Part shown: in pieces, positions 36,091 to 46,395 of the stretch
Numbering within the stretch: the stretch's first letter is position 1
Layout of the letters: the number at the start of each line of letters is the position of its first letter
Origin: Trileptium ribeirensis
Lineage: Eukaryota; Nematoda; Enoplea; Enoplida; Thoracostomopsidae
Direction of reading: 5' to 3'
NCBI GenBank assembly: GCA_030248225.1
Contig: JASANE010003537.1
Coordinates: forward strand, 1-64,000
DNA: 64,000 nucleotides
The notes under the pieces: model-generated
What the model saw: the letters and a program-made list of their open reading frames with translations, nothing else
What the model was told of the DNA's origin: nothing
Database searches by the model: none
Program-made: the position numbers and the translations under genes

Positions 36091-36807
36091 TCAGAAAATT
36101 ATTGTATACCTCCTTTTATATTCTTTTAGTACCATATCAACTAATAATTCCGAATTTCTTACTGCATAACATGTAACAAAGTCTGTAAAGGGAGGCGATG
36201 GGAGACATATCCAAAGCGTTTGGTCTATGCTCCATGCGTTTCAAACACATTCAGTTTGACGTATGGTGGAAGACATTTTTGCTGTGCCCAAAAACCGACA
36301 TATTGATCGATTAATAAACGTTATTAGCTTCCTCAGTCTCTTCAAAATTCTAGAGAGGTAATAATGTCATCGTAATGCACTAAGTTTAATGCAAATGTTA
36401 TTTTTAATAATTTTAAATTCACTGTACCTACATTTGTTCGTTCATCTGTTTTACTATCTATAAGTTTCAAAGACTAGGTTCCGGCTCCGTATCCGGTTTA
36501 AATGGACGGTTCCGGTTCCAGTAAATTTCCGTTCCCTGATATATATTAGAAAACTACAGTAAAACTTAATTTATTTTCAGAAAAATGAGCTAGTTTTTGT
36601 GGTTTGTGTGTTGTCACGTTTCGGTTCAAAACCATGCTGAAGCAGAAATTGCATTTATCAAATTGCAGGTGTCATAAACCTACACAACACATCCTTGTAT
36701 GAGCGGATTTAGAGAATAAATTGTTTTATTCGATAGCGAAAGTGATGAGGATGTTCCTGCAGTTTAACTCCAAAAGCCCCCTCCATCAAAATATTAAAAA
36801 CTGTGGT
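36091..36807. other. Non-coding stretch between the A/C tract and the DnaJ-like exon
   Basis: AT-rich, no exon seen. Positions 36470-36540 contain GGTTCCGGCTCCG and ACGGTTCCGGTTCC words resembling 35900-35980. Confidence 0.35.
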
Positions 36808-37011
36808 TTAGGGTCTTTTGGCAATTCTGAAAACACAGCTGCTAGAGTTTCGCAGCTTATATCTTAAGACACAAGCTTTAAGAAACCACTGCCCGGAATC
36901 AGCTCGTTTAGATCTGCAGCTTCGCTCAACATCGCCTTTTTGCGTGAATGCTCCGTAGGCTTCTTTAACAGCGACGAATTCGTTTACATAATGTGGTCTG
37001 TCTTCATTTAC
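36808..37011 (-). CDS. DnaJ-like terminal exon (second half of a J-domain)
   Basis: After the acceptor ATACATAAACAG the exon reads VNEDRPHYVNEFVAVKEAYG, then AFTQKGDVERSC, a polar tail and TAA (36808-36810). J-domains run HPD, a loop, then helix III with the pattern FxxxxEAYxxL and a following R-x-x-YD. Here NEFVAVKEAYGAF and ERSC fit that order and spacing best, similar to DNAJC4-type proteins. DnaJ proteins stimulate Hsp70 ATPase through the HPD motif, which must come from an upstream exon; no such exon was found to the right. The frame is also open leftward of the acceptor, so the boundary is inferred. It could be an exon, an isolated relic or a coincidental match. Confidence 0.45.
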   Translation of the reverse strand, partial: VNEDRPHYVNEFVAVKEAYGAFTQKGDVERSCRSKRADSGQWFLKACVLRYKLRNSSSCVFRIAKRP

Positions 37012-37844
37012 CTGTTTATGTATTACTTCCATGACATCAAGAATGGTTATATAGAAACGTTTCTGTATGCTAAGCACGGTTATATAATTGTCTGTACTCC
37101 AGAATGAAAGGTTTATACCTTTTCAGTGGATTTCAAGTGGTTTAGGAATGACAGCCCGATTTCAGAATATTATTTTGTCTTCAGTTGGTTGTTATATGTT
37201 GCTTTCAGGACTATGTCGTACTTTGTACAAATTTTTTATCATATACGTATATCTTGAAAAATGAGAGAATAAGTGTATTTTCAAAATGATACCCTGTGAC
37301 GTTGCATATTTTCATGAAAATTTCTAAATTTAAATAAAAAATTTCAGATGTCATAAATGTATTGTTTGTCCGAAATGGACTAATTATGTTACAAGTTCGT
37401 GGCGTTTGTACAATTCTGATCTCTGGCTTCCAGTTGGTTCTGGAACCCCACCTACGAACCAAGATGTTCAAAATATACCAAATTTCGGCTTTAATATGAA
37501 TAAATTAGCGGTAACTATTTATAAATTGAAATACTTGTCACTTAAATCGAAAATTGTTTACTATGATGACAGGATAATCTTCGATTTAGAGTACGCGCCA
37601 GCAGTAAATGTTGGTAAAAAACCGTCTTATCAAAAGAACAATGTTTGTTTATTTTTAACCGTTAATACATCATGAAATAGTGCTGTATTAGTGAGTGAAA
37701 AAGTCTAGTACACTGGCTTTGTTTTGATAAAAGTCTGAAAATTTTGGATATGCTCTTCAATACCAGGGTATCCTGATTATCCGATATATCCCATAACTTT
37801 ATCCGGATACCCGAAATGATAACTCATGTCACTGCCTATCAATA
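37012..37844. other. Non-coding stretch
   Basis: The plus frame 37406-37675 (89 codons) opens after an acceptor-like TTATGTTACAAG and has a GSGTPPTNQDVQN segment, but it becomes AT-rich. It matches nothing I know and is not credited. Positions 37765-37825 contain TATCC/GGATA words typical of a degraded DNA transposon end. Confidence 0.35.
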
Positions 37845-37985
37845 ATGTCCGTAACTGCTCAAGCAATATGGGTGTCACTAACCTCATTTTGAAAGCTAAT
37901 GCTCAATGCTCTGTAATTCTCTCTAAATTACATGTTTAACAAGCAGAATTCACCAACTTCGCGATAACACAAGCTACTAATAATA
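37845..37985 (+). repeat. Repeat R6, dispersed copy
   Basis: GTAACTGCTCAAGCAATATGGGTGT and the ATAACACAAGCTACTA-type end match 10910-10930 and 11310-11330 in the same order. A further piece (CATTCAACACGCAGAATTCAC) lies at 38420-38480. Confidence 0.55.
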
Positions 37986-39096
37986 TAAATAAACAAAATA
38001 AAGGAGGTAGTATTAATACTTTAGGCCACACAGCTACTTTCGAACCCAGAGGGGGCGGAGGGCTTGAGCCCCCGTCAGACCTAGGTCGGGTCATAAAAAA
38101 TTTGTAAAAAAATACAAAATATGAACAGTGTCAGAAAAATTTGTTGATCAAAGATGGGTTGCGGTCCATAGGTGTCGAAGGTTCGCCGGCTTTGGGAGAT
38201 AAGCGAAATCGCAGGCGTTCTGGCCACTAGCGATAAATTATTCCTTTTCAGCTATTTTTTACCAATTTTTTCCACTTGTCACACTATTTTTGAAAAAATG
38301 GCGCGCGGGAAGCAATAGGAGCTTTCCGAGAGTAATGAATCTCCAGTCAAAAATTAACGGATCCGCAAGTGCACATCGAGCTGCTGCTTGATACACAGCT
38401 TCATAAGTGCCCAAATTAAGTCATTCAACACGCAGAATTCACAACCATGGGGATAAGGCAAATAACTAGTAATATAAATACGTAAAACAAAAGATGTTGC
38501 ATATATGAACTCTTCCAGTTTCTGGGACACTACGCTTGACTCCGTTTCAAAATTCCGGTACAGTGCAGGAGTCGCGATCTGAAGGAAGAAAAAATTGTAA
38601 ACAGGAAACCGAAAAATCTTGAAACAGCTCGAAAATCCTTGGATGTTACGTGAAGCGGCCAGTGTTAGAATTCCCAAATATTAAATTGGGTTAGAAACTT
38701 AAACTTTTTGTTTGCTATACAGATAACTTTCGCGCCCACTGCCATCATTCTATACATACGCTACAGTTGCATCGTGCGAATGGGAATTTTTTACTTTAAA
38801 ACCTTGGTGAAGTTCTTATATTAAAGCTTTAAAGATTCTTAGCTAAAATTAACTATCAAGATGCTCTAAACTGAATATGACTAAAGCGGGAATGATGTTT
38901 TGGTTCCTATAAATCTTCTTCGTGTTTGTATTGCATAAAAGAAAACAAAGTTGATTTCGAGTTGACCCATACCTTTGCATTTCGAGATAGCAATTACGGG
39001 CAAAAGCACAATTAGGTTGATTAACGTTTGGTTTTATTAAACTTCAAAAATCTTTAGCGTTCTATTGAGTTTGTTATGGGGGTAATAATTGTTGGA
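37986..39096. other. Gene-free stretch
   Basis: Positions 38040-38230 are a GC-richer remnant (GGGGGCGGAGGGC, CATAGGTGTCGAAGG). Positions 38354-38677 have a long minus frame overlapping R6 text and are not credited. The rest is AT-rich. Confidence 0.35.
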
Positions 39097-39486
39097 CTAA
39101 CCCAAAAGTAGGGAAAAGAAATGAAAGTAAACAATACGATTGTTCATTGGCATCTGCAACTCGGACTCGAGACATTTGTCTTCGATCTTCTGCAGACAAT
39201 ACAAAGTGGTGCTACTGCGTGTGTCCACTTTAAGTGTGTACATGACAGTTCTTACTGTATAAAAATTATGAACGGAATCGTGAAGAAATTCGCCATCAGA
39301 ATTCTGCCGCCGGCACAGCGGTTTACCTAGTGCGAACATGGGGTCCGCGATACACGAACGAAATTTACCTGTACCCGTACATTTGTTGGCGTTCATCAAA
39401 ATGACATGTGGATTGCATATCCAGCCTCTAAGTTTTATTGGAGTAAAGATCAGCGTGTAAACGCATTTGCATAAGTTTACGGTCAC
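39097..39486 (-). CDS. Uncharacterised Cys-containing coding candidate
   Basis: The minus strand is open for 129 codons with many G/C-ending codons (CTG, GTC, GAC, CAG, AAC), unlike the flanks. It reads CVYTLIFTPIKLRGWICNP, then MNANKCTGTGKFRSCIADP and MYTLKVDTRSSTTLYCLQK. Seven or more Cys residues are spaced along it, suggesting a secreted or extracellular fold (inference). No signal peptide or family is recognised. A plus-strand frame (39121-39330) is open too. No clean exon borders were found: an internal GTAAAT donor and a TAG acceptor are only 42 bases apart, too short for a normal intron. Confidence 0.33.
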   Translation of the reverse strand: MTVNLCKCVYTLIFTPIKLRGWICNPHVILMNANKCTGTGKFRSCIADPMFALGKPLCRRQNSDGEFLHDSVHNFYTVRTVMYTLKVDTRSSTTLYCLQKIEDKCLESELQMPMNNRIVYFHFFSLLLG

Positions 39487-40643
39487 TAAATAGCGGTGCC
39501 AAATCGTAAAATATGCGCCTACATGTTGCTAATACGCAAAGCACGGCTCCGTACACAAGATAAAATCGGGATTTATGAGCAGACTTGGATTTTGATATAG
39601 TGAACTGACTCAGCAAAAGACAGCTGGTAGAAACGTGTTATTTTATCCGAAACGCCACCTCCCCGAAAAGTGTCAAAATTTAAATTTTCACGTTTTCAAT
39701 AAAATCGGTGCAGGCTGCTAATGGGTTTAAGAATCTTAGTTTGTACAATGCAAATTTCCACGCTTTGAATTTTTGGAATAATGGTCAAAAATTTGATACT
39801 TTGTCCACCTCCAGAAAAATTTGTTAAATTTCAAAAATGCTTGAACTAGGGCGTTGATGGTTAAATGAATTGTTAAAATGGCTGCAGTAATTTGGAATGG
39901 ATCAAATTTCACTGGTAAGAGAGTCGTGTACGACGCACCATAGCTCAAAACCTATAAGTTTGGAATGTCGGACGAGCAAAGTTTATGTTCTGTAACCGGC
40001 GGCATGTGATTCGGATCACATATGGCACTGCGCATATCTGGCACAGAGGTGCTTTATGTTAAGCATGCTTCTGCCACTCTGGCCAAGCGGTCAGAGCGGT
40101 TTTCTTTAAAATGTGCTTTTATACGGATGAAAACAGAACTTGTGCGCACCCCGAGAAAGAGTTGAAATATAAATAAATATTTTCAAATTTAATTATTTCA
40201 AACTTTTTTAATGAGTATTCACTACCAGGATTGATTAATTATGATACATATATATTGTTTCGAGGTCTGGCTATGTTTTTATTGAAAATTTTCCCGGTGA
40301 GCGACATGTACGGTTTTCGGGGCAAGGGGACAAACCATTTCATATTTTTATGTTAGAACGTCTGTCTGACTGTATAATACATGTCCCTGTCTGAACACAT
40401 CGTACGTAAAACTATTCGGTGGGTAGCAGTGACAGTACAAATTTTTATATTTGGGAGTAGACACCGGGCAAAGATCGAGACTTAGCACTTTTAGAACAGC
40501 TGGTGCTTCCCACCGGGGTGCACGGTGATAATTAGGAAATTAGCTTAAATTCAGGACCGTCGCAATCAGAAAAAAACTCAGTATTCTTTTCCATTATCCT
40601 CCAGCCCGTATTTATCAAAAAATAGTCAGATTATGGAAATTCT
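39487..40643. other. Gene-free stretch with a half tRNA-like word
   Basis: Positions 40076-40100 contain TCTGGCCAAGCGGTCAGAG, a good A-box as in class II tRNAs, but no T-arm follows. It is probably a fragment of a tRNA-derived SINE. Positions 39660-39950 carry two loosely similar blocks. Otherwise nothing was recognised. Confidence 0.35.
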
Positions 40644-41130
40644 GGTATTTTTGTGATCCTCGAGACTTCCACTGTTCATTTAGACTAAAAAATTGAATTT
40701 TTAAAATTTTAGATTTTTTGGGTCTCAAGGGTTCCCCTTGGTAACCCAAAAAACTTTTTTCTTCAAAATTAAATTTTTACACACCATTCGACGCGGATTG
40801 ACGATCTGAGTGTAATGGTGTTTTTTGTAACGGGATCCAGTAACCGGATCTTAAGTTATGGCAAAAAATATCGGAGGCTGTTAGGCTCAATAATTGCACA
40901 CTTTTTGGCCATAACTTAGAATGCTTTTATCGGATTCTGTTATAGATAACACCATTACACTCAGCTCGTCAATACGCGTCGAATGGTGGATAAGCATCCA
41001 ATTTTTAAGAAAAAAATTTTTGGGTTCCAAAAGAGGGACCCTTGTGACCCCAAAAAAATCTAAAAATTTAACAATTCAATTTTTTGGGCGAAATGATCGG
41101 GGGAGGTCTCGAGGATCACAAAAATACTAA
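40644..41130. repeat. F5-related foldback palindrome
   Basis: The left arm 40644-40867 and the right arm 40902-41130 are inverted copies: TTTTTGTGATCCTCGAGAC, CCATTCGACGCG, GAGTGTAATGGTGTT and AAGTTATGG occur in both. The loop is only about 34 bases. Flanking text ATTCTTTTCCATTATCC is shared with the F5 copies at 14690 and 19551, so this is a diverged relative. Such a palindrome would form a strong hairpin. Confidence 0.82.
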
Positions 41131-41534
41131 AATTTAGTTAGTACAACCAAGTGTTCCTTTTAGAAAATTTGCAAAAAAATGTTCTACGAAAATTTAGCAT
41201 GGTCTCACGGTCCACTAATTTGCAACGCAATTAGCTGTTCTCGTACAACTGCAGGCCTTAATAAAGCATTGCCAAATACTTTGCGGCAGCTTCATTGCGA
41301 TTGAGAGGATGGGGTGGAGGGATGTAAATATAGCTTAGGGCTTACTGGAGGATGCCATACTTACCTATAGACACCTATAATTAAATGCATAATTAATTGT
41401 GCTGTCAATATACATCCAATGCTTTTATTATGTTGTTAAACACACAATGATAACACTTACCGGAAACCATGTAAGTCACCTGTAAGCAATGCCTAATAGA
41501 GCTTTTCTAATGACTAGTAGATAAATAAATAGTA
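41131..41534. other. Non-coding stretch
   Basis: AT-rich, no exon. Positions 41310-41370 contain CTATAGACACCTATAA, a repeat signature seen near 33950 and 38170. Confidence 0.35.
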
Positions 41535-42185
41535 AGTAGTCACTCTATCGAGATTGCAGAACGTAGTAGCTTCCCATGCCCGAAAACCCCTAGGTGAAAC
41601 TTTTCAGCCGCCCAGGACGTCAGAAAAAAATTTCGAATTTTGGGTCGAGGAACCACGAGGGTGCCATACATCAAACCTCATAACTCCAAAACCGGAGCCT
41701 AATCGAAAAACAAAAAATGGGCATCGGGATTTACCATTTTATTATGAAATAAAAACAACCAGAGAAAAAATTCAAAATTTAAGGTAAAAATGACCTTGCT
41801 TCCGTGAAGGGTACTAAAATGGGGCAAAAAAACTTCATGATGACCTCTGATCCCGAACCATGTTGGCGCCGTACCCCCGTACGCATGGAACTATATGTCA
41901 CAGAGCAAAACAACGCCGGCACTGAGTTTCCCATGCCTGAGAACCTCCCAAGTGAAATTTTTCAGCCGCCCAGGACGTCAAAACAAATTTTCGAATTTTG
42001 GGTCAAGGAACCATTGGGGCGCCATACCCCCATACGCCAATCCTCATAACTACAGAACCAGAGCCTTAATCGAAAACAAAATAAGAGGCATCGGAATTTA
42101 TCATTTTACCATTAAGTAAAACCAACAAAAGAAAAATTCGAAAGTTAAGATAAAAATATCCTTGCTTCGGTGAGTGATATACGAG
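41535..42185 (+). repeat. Repeat R3, partial copy with two internal units
   Basis: Opens with CACTCTATCGAGATTGCAG and AACGTAGT, the same left end as at 23611. Two rounds of CATGCC..GAAAACC, TTTTCAGCCGCCCAGGACG, GGGTC.AGGAACCA, AGGCATCGG and CCTTGCTTC follow. The tail with the CA run is absent, so the right end is lost. Confidence 0.78.
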
Positions 42186-42451
42186 CGCAAATACAAATCA
42201 AACGCACTGACTAACGTCTGTGGTAAAGGTCTAAACACAACAAACACAGCGAATTGATAATGATATCACTGAACAGAATACAGTTGAATTTGCACCCGAT
42301 ATGCCATACACACGCATTGATTTAATAATATATGGCTAATAGCCATTTATTTTGATATGCTACAAAAACCGACAACAAATAAATAAATAAAAAACTAGAT
42401 AATATTATCAGATATATATTTATTTATATACTACATAAACCCTCAAATAAT
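42186..42451. other. Non-coding stretch, nothing recognised
   Basis: AT-rich, with TATTTATTT-like low complexity and no frame of interest. Confidence 0.4.
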
Positions 42452-42993
42452 ACCTTTCACCTATGCCAGTGCATTCCTATAATTGTGCTGAGGCAATAAG
42501 CAAATTTTTAGAAATGTAACGCTCAGGGGCGTAGCCGCAGAGACGCACTAGCATGTGTCTCCTTGGCTTTTCATCGAATGCCACCGTCGTGGCATTTCCA
42601 ACTTGATAAACGCGTCTGGAGCTCAGTGATGTTCGAAAGGAATTGGTGTACGCATACGTTTGCGAATTTAGCCCGCATATCATATCGTCAGACTATATGT
42701 GTCCTTTGGTTTTAAGATGGTTAAATGACTTGGCAAAACCATAACACAGACAGGTGCGTTGCAAGGGGAACGGGCAGGGTGTACAGGCCCGTCTAACATT
42801 TTGCTGACACAACTTTCACCTATGTCCGTGCATGTCTATGGTTATGGTGAGGCGACAAGCAAATATTTAGAAATGTAACGCTCAGGGGCGTAGCCGTCAT
42901 GTGTTCCTTTGGGTCATCATCGAATACCACCGTCGTGGGCATTTCCAACTTGATAAACGCGTCTGGACCTCAGTAATGTTCGAAATGAATTGG
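42452..42993 (+). repeat. Direct duplication, about 190-bp units 360 bp apart
   Basis: Unit one (42452-42646) and unit two (42811-42993) share CTTTCACCTATG, TTTAGAAATGTAACGCTCAG, GGGCGTAGCCG, CCACCGTCGTGG, TTTCCAACTTGATAAACGCG and CTCAGT.ATGTTCG. Unit two lacks about 20 bases after the GTAGCC word. The short minus frame across unit one is not credited. Confidence 0.8.
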
Positions 42994-43259
42994 AATTTCG
43001 AAAAATAATCTAAAACAAATGAACAAAAACAAAACGTCACAAAAACAATAAAAACTAGCTAGTAATTAGCTATGTATGTAAGCCAAAGCCGAAGCTAACA
43101 AAATAATAATAAAAGTTTGAAGCGCTGCGTTACATCTGACATCAACAAGTCGCGCCGCACATAACAAAAACGTCAATATAATCAGTTAGCAGGCGGTTGG
43201 GGCACTATTCAGTCAAATTCAAAACAAAAACCAACAGTACTAAATAAATCATAGTATAT

Positions 43260-43380
43260 ATACAGTCAAGCTAGGCCCTTTGTTTGTCACATACAGTCCA
43301 GCTGAGCCCTAGGTTTGTCACAAATAGCTCAGCTAGGCTCTCGATTTGTACCAGCATTGTCGGGCTGGGCCATAGTTCAC
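43260..43380 (+). repeat. Short tandem array, about 36-bp units
   Basis: Three to four diverged units carry AGTCAAGCTAGGCCC, AGTCCAGCTGAGCCC, AGCTCAGCTAGGCTC and a weaker GTCGGGCTGGGCC. The first three are followed by TTTGTCACA or TTTGTACCA. The array lies 90-200 bases downstream of the coiled-coil exon's stop, in what may be its 3' untranslated region. Confidence 0.65.
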
Positions 43381-43465
43381 TTGAACTCGTCCAATTGATC
43401 GCGTGACATAATTCGGACCACACGCACGCATCTTATCGTAAATGATGCATTACATGGCCTTCAGG

Positions 43466-44065
43466 TTACTGTTTAAAAAGCTTTAACAAATCGATTGAAT
43501 TCATTGAAGTTTTGCATTTAAAGGGAAGTAAAGATGCGGGTTGCGTTTGTTGTTGTTCCGGTACAATCAAAGCAGTCGATCTCTGGTCAATAGTTGGTCG
43601 AACCGTATTAGTCAGAGGAACAGCGGACGTTTCCTGGAACGTTTCCGTTTCACTTGTCTTTTGTGACTCGGTAGCCATTGTACATGTTGGAGCAGCCGGC
43701 GTTGACGCGAACGACGACGGCGCAAAAACAGCCGTTGACATTGACTGTTGGTCCGCGTGATAAATTAGTTTCTGTGGTTTAACAACTGACGAAGCACATT
43801 GTCTGCGTCGTTGTTGTCGTCTTGCTTCATGATCGCTGTCACTAAACGCACTAGTTGCTTTGTGGTAATAATCGCGACGAGCTGTGCGCCCTTGATGGCT
43901 AGACGTCCGCTGAGTATTCTTATGTGTTGGTGTTCCACGTGTTTTTCGCTCGGATGATTCCTTTTCCCGTAGCTTGCGCTTGAGCTCGCGTATTTGACGA
44001 TGCGCGTTGTCGAGTTCCATATACTGCGATTCCAGTTTATCCTGTTGATTTTCATCAACCCGACG
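43466..44065 (-). CDS. Terminal exon with coiled coil and low-complexity tail, unknown gene
   Basis: Exactly 200 codons from the acceptor TGTTGCATTAATAG to TAA. Residues 1-40 are charged with heptad Leu/Ile spacing (DKLESQYMELDNAHRQIREL, then KRKLREKE), a likely coiled coil. Next comes a Ser/Arg-rich stretch (TSAFSDSDHEARRQQRRR), then a Thr/Ser/Pro/Gln-rich tail with EQQQTQP. It ends NSIDLLKLFKQ. Codon choice and GC are coding-like over the whole length, and the opposite strand's frame is a shadow. Upstream exons were not found to the right. A second possible acceptor (AATCAACAG) would remove 8 codons. The family is unknown; a cytoskeletal or centrosomal role would only be a guess. Confidence 0.65.
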   Translation of the reverse strand, partial: RRVDENQQDKLESQYMELDNAHRQIRELKRKLREKESSERKTRGTPTHKNTQRTSSHQGRTARRDYYHKATSAFSDSDHEARRQQRRRQCASSVVKPQKLIYHADQQSMSTAVFAPSSFASTPAAPTCTMATESQKTSETETFQETSAVPLTNTVRPTIDQRSTALIVPEQQQTQPASLLPFKCKTSMNSIDLLKLFKQ

Positions 44066-45109
44066 CTATTAATGCAACACAGTCATTGAAGTTTTGCGTT
44101 TAAGTAAAGTAAACTATATTATTTTCACTTTGATTTCATCAATGCAAAATAACTTAAATGAGCTACAACCGCGTGTCATTATACATACAGCAATATTTAA
44201 AGATTTTTAATTATTTTCTGTGTCACTGAAAACATATACCAGATTATTTGGCAATATGTTATTTCATGATGTGAAATGCGATACTTAGCTAGTAACTTTA
44301 GGTAGGTAATTTTAACAATTTTGTGTGGTGTTGGGCATGCACTAGGCTACTAGGGTATTCCCAGACCAAACCTGCCAAAACCCTCATAATTCCCAAAAAC
44401 TCCGGGCTTGTCACTAGTTTCTCTATCCAATCCGTGCCTCCCCTTTGTTTTGTTTTCCGTTTTGGTTTGAATTAATGCTTATTTTTATAATTAGCATTAA
44501 TTGTTTAAGTTAGCTAACCTATTGTTAGCTTGTTTTTCTTTTGTAATTGGAATCTGAAAGTTGCGGAAGTCGAGTACGGCAGCTGGATCTCCACTCTCTT
44601 TGGTAATAATGTTATCATTTTTGTGATTTACCGAGCTTATTTCCGACTTTCTCCTATACGGCGCATAAAAAAATTATGTGGAGATACTATTAGCAATAGT
44701 TTAATTCTTTTTCTATTGTTTGTTTAGTTAGCGACATAGCTAATCATTAGAAAATATTCTCAGTAATACGTTACATTTAATATATTCGATGGAGATTTAT
44801 ACTTTATATATATTTTTAAACTGCGGTTCGAGATTTGTCCTGGTCAGCATAAAGACATGCTGAATCATACTTAAAGCTTCAATATTCATAGCTTATGGTT
44901 TAATTTGGTATCGAATGATTATATGCGCAAAGAATTACGCTTAGTTTCAGTGATTGGAACAATACTTGGGAATCTTGAATTGGCTTTGCTTGATTAAACC
45001 AAATTAATGTTGAGTAATACCAAAGTTTACAAATAGGTACTCTAATACGTTATTAAATTAAATCAGTAATATAATTTCCTTATAAAAAGAGTGGCATAGT
45101 CGAGTACTA
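44066..45109. other. Non-coding stretch, probable intron
   Basis: AT-rich with no recognised exon. A direct copy of a sequence inside the neighbouring exon begins at 44083 (see findings). The plus frame 44530-44727 is AT-rich and not credited. Confidence 0.35.
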
Positions 45110-46155
45110 CCGTTAGCTAAAATTATAACGGTAACTAAAATTATAACGGTCCTTCCTTAGTGGTTCCAAAGTAAATGACCGCTAGTCCTGAGTAAAGCCC
45201 CGTGGAGTTTAATTGGGAAGGAAGTTACGTGAGTACACCAAGGGCGAGTTTGTGTCGAGGGTGACCACCTTATCAGAGCAATTCTCCACTGAACGTCGGT
45301 TCGGCCAACTGTCCAGGGGTCGGAAAATTGTAGGGAAACAAGAGAGTAGTCGCAGCTACTAACTAGTTATAGCGGCTCTGTCAGCCGTCCGGAGACGGGC
45401 GCATTAATATAATGGGCACGTAACTAGCGTAATTCTAAGACACTAGACTAAGGTAATTAAATAAACGTGCGAGGTCAGCGTCCGGAGGCCTACGTACCAA
45501 CTCACAAGAGCGTTAATTAAAGTAGTAATATCCACCAGGAAGGCGTCCGGATACTGTTGGCTTTAAGGAACGTATTATCTTAAGTCTAACTTAGAGGCTA
45601 ATGTAATTAAATAAACGTACGGCGTTAGCCGTCCGGAAACCATACGTACGTACGAACCTCACCAGAGGAAAACGTGTAATTAGTCTTAACCTAACGCTAA
45701 TTTACCAGATAACTACTTAGAATAATACTGCGCTCAAACATTGAGTTAGGGTAACCGAAAAGCAAGAACGGTGTCAAATAAAATCAGTGGCGTAGTCTAA
45801 AGAATATATCAAAAATATCGGAGTTAGAGAGGTGCATCAAAGGCCAAAAATATCGGAGTTAGCGAGGTTTCGTAAAAGTATAGAGACCACCAGTATAAAC
45901 CGTGGCTTATTTCAATCAGGGTGCCAAAGAATTGTGTCTACATATTTGTTGCTAACGTTGAATAAACGTTTTACTAACGACTTTATTGATTAACTATCTT
46001 GATATCAGAGCAAATCTAGTTAATCACGCCGCCGCGCTAAACGGAAAATACCTCTTGATAAAGAACAGGTGTGCGCCATGAAAAAGACACTACCACTAAC
46101 TCCGCCGGCATACCACTAGCCACACCTTGAACGCCACATCTGGTGACGATACCCG
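45110..46155 (+). mobile_element. Possible LTR retroelement end
   Basis: This block has its own texture: GC-richer, with CCGTCCGGA words and two units 150 bp apart sharing GTAATTAAATAAACGT and CGTCCGGA. It contains an AATAAA-bearing stretch and ends ACGCCACA, followed by TC and TGGTGACGATACCCG (46141-46155). A CA end followed two bases later by TGGNGAC...CCC is how many Gypsy and BEL elements join their 5' LTR to the tRNA primer site. No second LTR or gag/pol was found, so this is tentative. Confidence 0.3.
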
Positions 46156-46254
46156 TCCCAATTTAATAACCGATAGCCGTCATAAGAAATTCCCAGTTCA
46201 ACCTCTACTCTCAACAAAGCAACCCAAAATAACAGCCAGCAATACGAACTTTAG

Positions 46255-46395
46255 AATTAAGGGACGTGAGAAATAGCCGCTGAAAAGTTGCCTTGTGGTG
46301 GGGCTGATCCCACTGCCTAACGCATTTGGATCTCCAAGCAGGCACTGTACCAATTGAGCTATTCCTATCCTGCGGTACAGATATAAGCCGCTATA
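46255..46395 (-). mobile_element. tRNA-derived SINE, copy C
   Basis: On the minus strand, GGATAGGAATAGCTCAATTG and GTACAGTGCC give a tRNA-like A-box and CAGTGGGATCAGCCCC a decayed T-arm. AACTTTTCAGCGGCTATTTC then follows, which matches the body of the copies at 47243 and 47955. The acceptor stem cannot pair, so it is not a working tRNA gene. Confidence 0.6.

Noticed and set aside
35803..36176. Lys/Pro/Thr-rich frames
   Set aside because: Same cause, the A/C-only tract at 35982-36090.
39397..39442. Tiny intron inside the 39.1 kb candidate
   Set aside because: The donor and acceptor are only about 42 bases apart, too short for a normal animal intron.
43512..43760. Plus-strand frame of 82 codons
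   Set aside because: Shadow of the coiled-coil exon on the opposite strand.
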